Program-made: the position numbers and the translations under genes | The notes under the pieces: model-generated | What the model was told of the DNA's origin: nothing | Seen by the model: only the letters and a program-made list of their open reading frames with translations | Databases searched by the model: none | Origin: Sorex araneus | Lineage: Eukaryota; Chordata; Mammalia; Eulipotyphla; Soricidae | Reading direction: 5' to 3' | Length of the DNA stretch: 64,000 nt | NCBI RefSeq assembly: GCF_027595985.1 | Contig: NC_073303.1 | Span: 184,121,470-184,185,469, forward strand | Shown here: positions 57,820-64,000 of the stretch, one piece after another | Layout: the number at the start of each line of letters is the position of its first letter | Position numbering within the stretch: the first letter of the stretch is position 1

Positions 57820-57895
57820 ATTTATTTTTATTTTATTTAATTTTATTGAATCACCATGAGATAGTTACAAACTTTTATGTTTGGGTTACTGTAAA
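57820..57895 (-). mobile_element. Older L1-type tail used as insertion target
   Basis: T-rich tract plus 'gaatcaccatgagatagttac' is another copy of the terminal segment. The composite element at 57183-57805 inserted at its A-rich end. Confidence 0.72.
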
Positions 57896-58281
57896 ATCTC
57901 TGGGCAGCCATGGAAGCCCCTGGTGGCTATCCCCATTGCATTGCATCCTCGGTTTGGAGGGGTCTCGGGCCTCTACCCCAAGTAGAGTGCCCAATGCCAT
58001 GGGGCAGACAGAGAGGAAATGAGGGCCAAGCCGATTGTTGATCTGTTGCTGTTCATTCAATCTCTCCTCTCTCCCATTTCACACACTCTTCCTTCCTATC
58101 CCTTCATTCCTCCATCCCAGCTCTCCAGATTCTCTCTCTGACTCCGACCTCTGGAATATGACTCTGACTGCTTCTTCTCCAACAACTCCCTCACTCCTTT
58201 TCTGCCTCTTCCCACTCATCTCTCCAACCCTCACCTAGGTCTGGGCCCATGCTACACCAAGTCTGGGAGCAAAATCAACAT
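57896..58281. other. Unidentified GC-richer, pyrimidine-rich segment (left part)
   Basis: It contains 'ctctgggcagccatggaagcccc', a C/T-rich block (58060-58220) and no recognisable frame. It continues at 59203 once the inserted element at 58298-59186 is removed. It could be an old LTR or part of a longer retroposon. Unidentified. Confidence 0.4.
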
Positions 58282-58297
58282 AAGAAAGCCCTTCCTG

Positions 58298-59186
58298 GAT
58301 AGACATAGGAAGATTGCACTCATTTGTGCAATATAAAGTAACAAAATGGGAGACTAACACCCAAAGATAGTACAGACAAGGAACAGAATTTTTTCCATGA
58401 CTTAGACACTGGCCTCACATGTTAGGGGAAAAGGCAGTTCAGATATGGAAGGAACCACCAACTAACGGGTGCTTGGAAGACCGCTCAGGATGGAGATGTG
58501 CACTGAAAGTAGACTATCAACCAAACATGATGGCCTCTTAATACCTGCATTACGGACCACAACACCCCAAAGGAGAGAAAGAGTGAAGGGGAATGCCCTG
58601 CCACAGAGGTGGGAGTGGGGGTGGTGGGATGCGTGCTGGGAACATTGGTGGTAGAGAATGGGCACTGGTGGAGGGATGGTTACTCGATCATTGTATGACT
58701 GAAATGTGAGCACAAAAGTTTGTAAGTCTGTAACTGTATCTCAGGGTGATTCATTTAAATAAAAAATTAAAAATAATTAAAAATTTTCTGCAGAAAAAAC
58801 ATAAAGCACATGAATTTGTAATGATAGTGAATTAAAATGCTACATCAAGATTAAAGGAAAATTTTCAGTAGACAATTTTAATAGCAGGTAAAAAGAATTC
58901 AGTGAGGAAAATTTGTGAAGTGAAAGGATGTTTCAATGTTTAGGGAAATGATAGATGAAGACACAGTATCATAAATAAACACAACTACTGTTGTAAGTCA
59001 GAGTATTATAAAGAATCTTAAAATTATTTTAACAGAAAATCCAGGTTAATATAATTGCATATTTTATTTGTATTATTAATATATGACTCATTAGTATGTG
59101 TTATTTAATATATACTAGAAATAAAAATAAAAATATGAAATATGAATAGAAATAAAAATAAAAACATGAAAAAAAAAAAAAAAAAA
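58298..59186 (+). mobile_element. 5'-truncated L1 with probable 3' transduction
   Basis: The insertion is flanked by a perfect 16-bp duplication, aagaaagcccttcctg, at 58282-58297 and 59187-59202. The first ~480 bp (58298-58775) is L1 3' UTR, colinear with the complement of 51360-50890 (tgcactcatttgtg, actaacacccaaagatagtac, ggtggtagagaatgggcactgg). A weak A-rich stretch (58758-58790) follows, then about 375 bp of AT-rich non-L1 sequence (58791-59165), AATAAA-type motifs and a 20-A run. One duplication enclosing both parts implies a single event in which transcription ran past the L1 poly(A) site. Confidence 0.88.
58791..59165 (+). other. Candidate 3'-transduced segment
   Basis: AT-rich sequence unrelated to L1, trapped between the L1 tail and the terminal poly(A). 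If the transduction reading is right, an identical flank exists downstream of the source L1 elsewhere in the genome. Confidence 0.75.
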
Positions 59187-59202
59187 AAGAAAGCCCTTCC
59201 TG

Positions 59203-59884
59203 ACTGCTCATCAGGCTCAAGGGCAGAAACAACACCCAGGGGTCTTCTGCTAGCATCTTAATTAGCATCTTAATACATTATTTTTGTATGGGCAAAATAA
59301 AAGATACATTGAGGTGTATAGGGCAGCTCTCCTGGGAACATCTCACCACAGACTCAGACTACAGTTCTCAGGCCAGATTAATCATTCCTAACCCTAGCAG
59401 GTTCTGAATATAGTTATTTCTTTTTGGATCATGACAATTTGTCCATGACCAAGTTCCTAACTAGTAGTTAAGCATTAGGCACTTGGCCAGGCCCATCTCA
59501 ATGCCAGGATAGCACACAACTCATCGCTTGCCCTGTGTCTATCCAATCCCTTGTTGGGCTCCTGGTTTTGGGGGCTTAGGAAGTAAGGGAAACTGAGGCT
59601 TAAGTTGAGAGAACAGATACCCAGGAGGTAAATATCACTGAGAGTCAATTAAGTCCCACATTATAAAAATGTAGCCTTTACTGTCTTCCTGTGCCCATAT
59701 AAAAAGCACATTGCTCTAAACAAATTATGAAAAGGACTTAAGGAGAAGAGGAAAACAATATTTACAAGTCAACAGAGCACAAAGAAAGAAGTTACAAATA
59801 AATACAGAAGAATGGGAGCACTGTGATGGGAGAAACCCAAATAAATCTAAGCTCTCCGCAGCAAGGCAGAAAAGACAAATCAAT
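59203..59884. other. Unidentified segment (right part)
   Basis: Continues 57896-58281. It includes a 12-bp tandem (agcatcttaatt, near 59250) and a TATA-like 'cccatataaaaagc' at about 59693. No coding frame recognised. An LTR origin is possible but unproven. Confidence 0.4.
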
Positions 59885-60814
59885 ATTATCCTACAGGTTA
59901 CAATCACACAATTATCAAACACCCATTCCTCCACCAGTGACATTCCCCAGCACCAAAATTTTTGGCATACTCCCCCGTTTCCCAACCTCCCCCTGCCTCC
60001 ATGCCAGACAATATTCCCTATACTTTCTCCACTTTGGGGCATTATGATTTGCAATACAGACACTGAGAGATCATTATGTTTGGTCCATTATCTAATTTCG
60101 GCACACATCTCCCATCCTGACCGATTCTTCCAGCCATTATTTTCTTAGTGATCCCTTCTCTATTCCATCTGCCTTTTCCCCTCCGCTGATGAGCAGGTTT
60201 CCAGCTATGGAGCCATCTTCCTGGCCCTTCTATCTACTATCCTTGGGTGTCAGTCCCATGTGATGTTATTTTATACTCCACAAATGAGGGCAGTCCTTCT
60301 ATGTCTGTTCCTCTCTTTCTGACTCAGTTCACTTAGCATGACACTCTCCATGTCTATCATAAGCAAATTTCATGACTTCATCTCTCCTAGTGGCTGCATA
60401 GTACTTCATTGTGGAGATGTACCAAAGTTTCTTTAACCAGTAATCTGTTCTAGGACACTTGGGTTGTTCCCAGATTTGGGATATTGTGAACAGTTTTGCA
60501 GTGAACATATAGGTACAGATGTCATTTCTACTGTGTTTTTTTGCATCCTCGGGATATATTCCCAGAAGTGGTATCGCGGGGTCATATGGAAGCTCAATTT
60601 CTAGTTTCTAAAGGACTGTTCATATTGCTTTCCAGAAAGGCTGGACCAGTCGGCATTCCCACCAACAGTGAAAGAGTGTCCCTTTTTCCCCACATCCACC
60701 TCAGCACTGGTTGCTTTTGTTCTTTTGAATGCGTACCAGTCTCTGTGATGTGAGATGATATCTCTCTTTTGTTTTGATTGGCATCTCCCTGATGACTAGC
60801 AATGTGGAGCATTT
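59885..60814 (-). mobile_element. L1 3' part (3' UTR and ORF2 end)
   Basis: Minus-strand L1 equivalent to about 50950-51880 of the fuller copy. The ORF2 C-terminal Cys region is visible (WMWGKRDTLSLLVGMPTGPAF in a shifted frame, near 60650). Poly(A) is not evident at the low end. Confidence 0.9.
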
Positions 60815-61233
60815 TTATACCCGCCTTCTACAGAAAAGCTCTTAGAAACAATAAGTCGGTGTGGTAAAGCAACAGGCCGCAAAACCAACACACAAAATCC
60901 ATAGCTTTCTTATATACAAATAACAAAAGAGAAGCGACATTAAAAAAAAATCCCATTCACAATAGTACCTCAGAAAATCAAGCACCTTGGAATTAGCTTA
61001 ACCAAAGAAGTGAAGGACCTATACAAGGAAAATTACAAAACACTACTTCAAGAAATAAAAGATGACACTAGGAAATGGGACATATCCCCTGCTTATGGAT
61101 AGGAAGGATTAATATTATCAAAATGGCAATATGGCCCAAAACACTATACAAACTTAATGAGGTCCCTATTAGGATACCTGTGACATTTTTCAAAGAAATA
61201 GATAAAACACTCCTGAAATTCATATGGAACTTT
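60815..61233 (+). mobile_element. Inverted 5' part of the same L1 (ORF2 reverse transcriptase end)
   Basis: Plus-strand ORF2 sequence equivalent to about 53025-52610 of the fuller L1. The frame from 61075 reads [19 protein letters not shown] and [22 protein letters not shown]. It lies head-to-head with the 3' part and some 700 bp of ORF2 is missing between them. This is the pattern expected from twin priming. Confidence 0.88.
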
Positions 61234-61522
61234 AATTATTTTCATCATAAAATTGATTTTGTTTTATGCATATGGTGCCACTACACAATGTCTACCTTTA
61301 CAGAGCCTGGATATCTCCACTATTCTCCCAAGATTTTCACCTCCATCTCTCCCCCAGCACCCTTGAATCAAAGTGAAGAAGATGTTTCTTGCAACACTCA
61401 AGTCAGGTACAACTCTGAAATTTTACCTATCAAAGAGGGGCTGCCAGTTTTATCTGTGGATAAAGGACTAAGAAGGATTTTCCTAAGAAAACCTAACATG
61501 CTTAATTTAATATTTTTTTTCT
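61234..61522. other. Unclassified sequence
   Basis: The 209-codon frame starting in the L1 piece at 61075 runs on through here and into the next SINE. Beyond the L1 part it shows no recognisable domain, so it is treated as a chance continuation. Confidence 0.5.
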
Positions 61523-61536
61523 TATTTCTGACTGTG

Positions 61537-61785
61537 GACTGGAGTGATAGCACGGTGGGTAGGGCGTTTGCCTTGCATGCGATCGACCCAGGTTCTATTC
61601 CACCAACCCTCTCAGAGAGCCTGGGAAGCTACCAAGAGTATCCTGCCCACACAGCAGCGCCTGGGAAGCTACCTGTAACATATTTGATATGCCAAAACCA
61701 GTAACAACAAGTCTCACAACTGAGACATTACTGGTGCTTGCATGAGTAAATTGATGAACAACGGGACAACAATGCAGTGCAGTGC
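61537..61785 (+). mobile_element. SINE with RTE-type tail
   Basis: A complete plus-strand copy (gactggagtgatagcacgg to aatgcagtgcagtgc) with a perfect 14-bp duplication, tatttctgactgtg, at 61523-61536 and 61786-61799. Confidence 0.96.
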
Positions 61786-61799
61786 TATTTCTGACTGTG

Positions 61800-62930
61800 A
61801 TGAACCTTTCCATGGGGTTGTATGAAAAAGACTTAACAAATCAGTAACTACTGCATGCCTAAATTGTCCTTTTCTTGACTTTAATCATACTATACTCCAA
61901 TTAACCCTGTGTATTTGCTGAAGGAAAACTTCGTTTTTGAATACATTGGAAAATAATTCTGTTTTATGAATACTGTGCTTTAATGGGAGAATTGAGTAAG
62001 AACTAAAATACTGAATAGTTCTATTGATGGGAAAAATGTTGGCATAAGTTATTGATCTAGTGGGAAAGGTGACCCAGTTTCTTCTTGGACAAATTGTTAA
62101 TAAAATATATGTAAATGGATCTGTTCCAAATACAAGCCTAGACCATGCCAAATTCATGTTATTTTCTCTTCTACATGATTAATGAAGGAAAGCAAGGCAA
62201 CTTTAGAAGTTTTCTATAGACACCAGTAAACAAATAAGACCTATGGAACCAAGTTATCTAAATCATAGCTAGACATGATTCTGATACACTCTTTATATAT
62301 AAGCGAGAAACATCTCAATATTCTGGGATCATATTTAAGTAAGGTACAAAACATTTTAATTTTTAATTTAAAAAGTGCCTGGATAACTAAAAACACATGT
62401 GTCTTCAAAATCAACATTAGGAAATTCAGGTAAAAACTATGATGTAATATCCTGCATATGCATTGAATGGCAAAACAAATCTATTATGATAAGATTAAAT
62501 GGTGGTAAGAATGTAAAGAAACAGTATATTCTACATATTTAGTTCTTATGAACTGTTAGTTATAATTTGGACATGTCTCAAGCACATTTTATGATATTAT
62601 CCCAAAAGATAATATCAGTTAGTTCACACAAACTGTCCATAAATGCTCTTAGTACTTTTATTATAGCTCATAAGGAAAAGAACACAAATAAGAATACAAG
62701 AGATAGCACAGAACTAAATATGATTGTTTTGCATGCAAACTACACCATTTCAATCACTGATAATTAGTATGCTCCCTCAGTATCACCAGGAAAGATATCC
62801 GAGCACCAAAATATATGACCACCCTCCCCTCAAAAAAAAAAAAGCTCAAGTATTCTTCAATAGTGAATTTTTCTGCATACGAACAATTATATATTCCTTA
62901 TCTGTGAAAATAAAAATAACATTTATGTAC
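61800..62930. other. Unclassified AT-rich sequence
   Basis: No supported gene or repeat. Confidence 0.5.
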
Positions 62931-62941
62931 AACTTGAATAA

Positions 62942-63118
62942 TTTTTTTTTTTTGGTTTTTGGGTCACACCTGGCGATGCACAGGGATTACTCCTGGCTCT
63001 GCACTCAGGAATTACTCCTGGCAGTGCTCAGGGGACCATATGGGATGCTGGAATTTGAACCCGGGTCGGCCTCGTGCAAGGCAAACGCCCTATCTGCTAT
63101 GCTATCACTCCAGCCCCT
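62942..63118 (-). mobile_element. SINE, poly(A)-tailed class, consensus-like
   Basis: T tract, gggtcacacctggcgatgc, accatatgggatgctgg and ctatcactccagcccc. The 11-bp duplication aacttgaataa is at 62931-62941 and 63119-63129. A young-looking copy. Confidence 0.96.
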
Positions 63119-63434
63119 AACTTGAATAAATCTTAAATGAATTATGGGAAAATAAAAATACTCAATTTTATTTTGTATGCCTTCATTAAAGAAAATTACA
63201 AATGGCAAAAAATAGAGAGCAGATGAGACATTGGCTAAAGTGGAGGAAAGTCAGAAGGGAGGTTGCTAAAAAGATGCTAATATCCAGGTGTGGCATGGCA
63301 CGCTTTATCATGAATATGTTGAAAATTATAAATATATAAGTGATAAAATGGCATATAGTCACAAATAAATCTTAATAAAATTTGACAAAGTCCTGTAGTC
63401 TAGTAAATCATATAATGCCTATTACTATTTTCTG

Positions 63435-63677
63435 GGCTGGAGTGATAACACAGCAGTAGGGCATCGCCTTTCACACGGCCGACCTGTGTTCGATTCCTCC
63501 ACCCCTCTCAGAGAGCCTGGCGAGCTACCGAGAGTTTCTCGCCTGCACGGCAGAGCCTGGCAAGCTACCCGTGGCGTATTGGACAGGCCCAAAACAGTAA
63601 CAACAAGTTTGACAATGAGAGACATTACTGGTGCCCGCTTGAACAAATCGATGAGCAACAGGATGACAGTGACAGTG
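63435..63677 (+). mobile_element. SINE with RTE-type tail
   Basis: A complete plus-strand copy ending in gatgacagtgacagtg. The 11-bp duplication actattttctg is at 63424-63434 and 63678-63688. Confidence 0.96.
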
Positions 63678-63810
63678 ACTATTTTCTGATTTTCATAATG
63701 TGTAGTTAGGGGTAAGACCAGAACACCTTGGGGGAAGCTGAGAGATGAAAATGATTCTGCTATGGAGTAGAATGATACCTATTTATTCTACATGTGCAGC
63801 ATATTTACTG

Positions 63811-64000
63811 TATCACTCTATCACTGTCATCCCATTGTTCATCGATTTGCTTGAGGGGTGCCAGTAACATCTTCATTCATCCCTGTCGCCTACTAGTGTA
63901 GCCCAATGGCATATTGGGAGCTCTTTCAGGGTCAGAGAATGAGGACCTCCTTTGTGACTGTTTTTGGCATACCGAGTATGCCACAGCTAACTTGCCAGGC
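63811..64000 (-). mobile_element. RTE internal-deletion derivative, second junction type (cut by window end)
   Basis: The minus strand holds 'ggcatactcggtatgcc', 'ctgaaagagctcccaatatgcc', 'attgggctacactagtagg', 'gatgaatgaagatg' and the RTE 3' tail. Compared with 8510-8881 it keeps about 30 bp more of the RTE 3' region (the gggctacactag segment, as at 13945-13970) and lacks the 'agagaggctgctaaaatc' segment. Its deletion endpoints therefore differ. Confidence 0.8.

Noticed and set aside
59680-59720. Functional promoter at a TATA-like site
   Set aside because: A lone 'tataaaa' in AT-rich DNA, with no linked transcript or initiator evidence.
61075-61704. 209-codon plus-strand frame as a novel protein
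   Set aside because: It starts in an inverted L1 ORF2 fragment and ends in a SINE. Only the L1 part has recognisable sequence.

Overview
This window looks like AT-rich, gene-poor mammalian DNA, most probably from a shrew (Soricidae, Sorex-type). The assignment rests on the interspersed repeats. Dozens of copies of a tRNA-headed SINE with the shrew-type head (ggctggagcgatagcacag ... ggttcgattcc) occur on both strands, beside mammalian L1 elements and an RTE-clade LINE of the kind I recall being reported from the common shrew. I see no intact host protein-coding gene, rRNA, functional tRNA gene, CRISPR array or bacterial-style operon. Almost every long reading frame lies inside a repeat.

Layout. 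0-3 kb: a minus-strand processed pseudogene of a poly(C)-binding protein (PCBP2-like), split by a SINE and surrounded by more SINEs. 3-13.8 kb: mostly unclassified AT-rich DNA with a few SINEs, a small RTE-derived element and an 18-bp perfect hairpin. 13.87-15.11 kb: a 5'-inverted RTE LINE insertion with decayed target-site duplications. 15-43 kb: SINEs, microsatellites, an old L1 3' end (30.4-31.2 kb), a 1.33-kb composite retroposon (32.9-34.2 kb), two shorter relatives (37.1 and 39.2 kb) and an RTE 5'-UTR/3'-tail deletion derivative (40.2-40.9 kb). 43.5-61.2 kb: an L1-rich block. It holds a rearranged L1 (43.5-46.3), a near-full-length L1 on the minus strand (50.9-56.8) carrying a 143-bp perfect inverted self-duplication, a composite retroposon (57.2-57.8), a truncated L1 that appears to carry a 3' transduction (58.3-59.2), and a twin-primed L1 (59.9-61.2). 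61.2-64 kb: SINEs and a second, differently deleted RTE derivative running off the end.

How the parts relate. Two LINE machineries appear to have shaped the locus. Poly(A)-tailed SINEs, the composite retroposons and the pseudogene look L1-mobilised. A second SINE class has the same tRNA-like head, but its body matches the RTE 5' UTR and its tail matches the RTE 3' end and its short tandem terminal repeats. That suggests RTE mobilisation. The most notable finding is this chain: full RTE, RTE internal-deletion derivatives with at least two different junctions, and a tripartite tRNA/RTE-5'/RTE-3' SINE. Family identities rest on recognition by eye; no alignment or database search was run.
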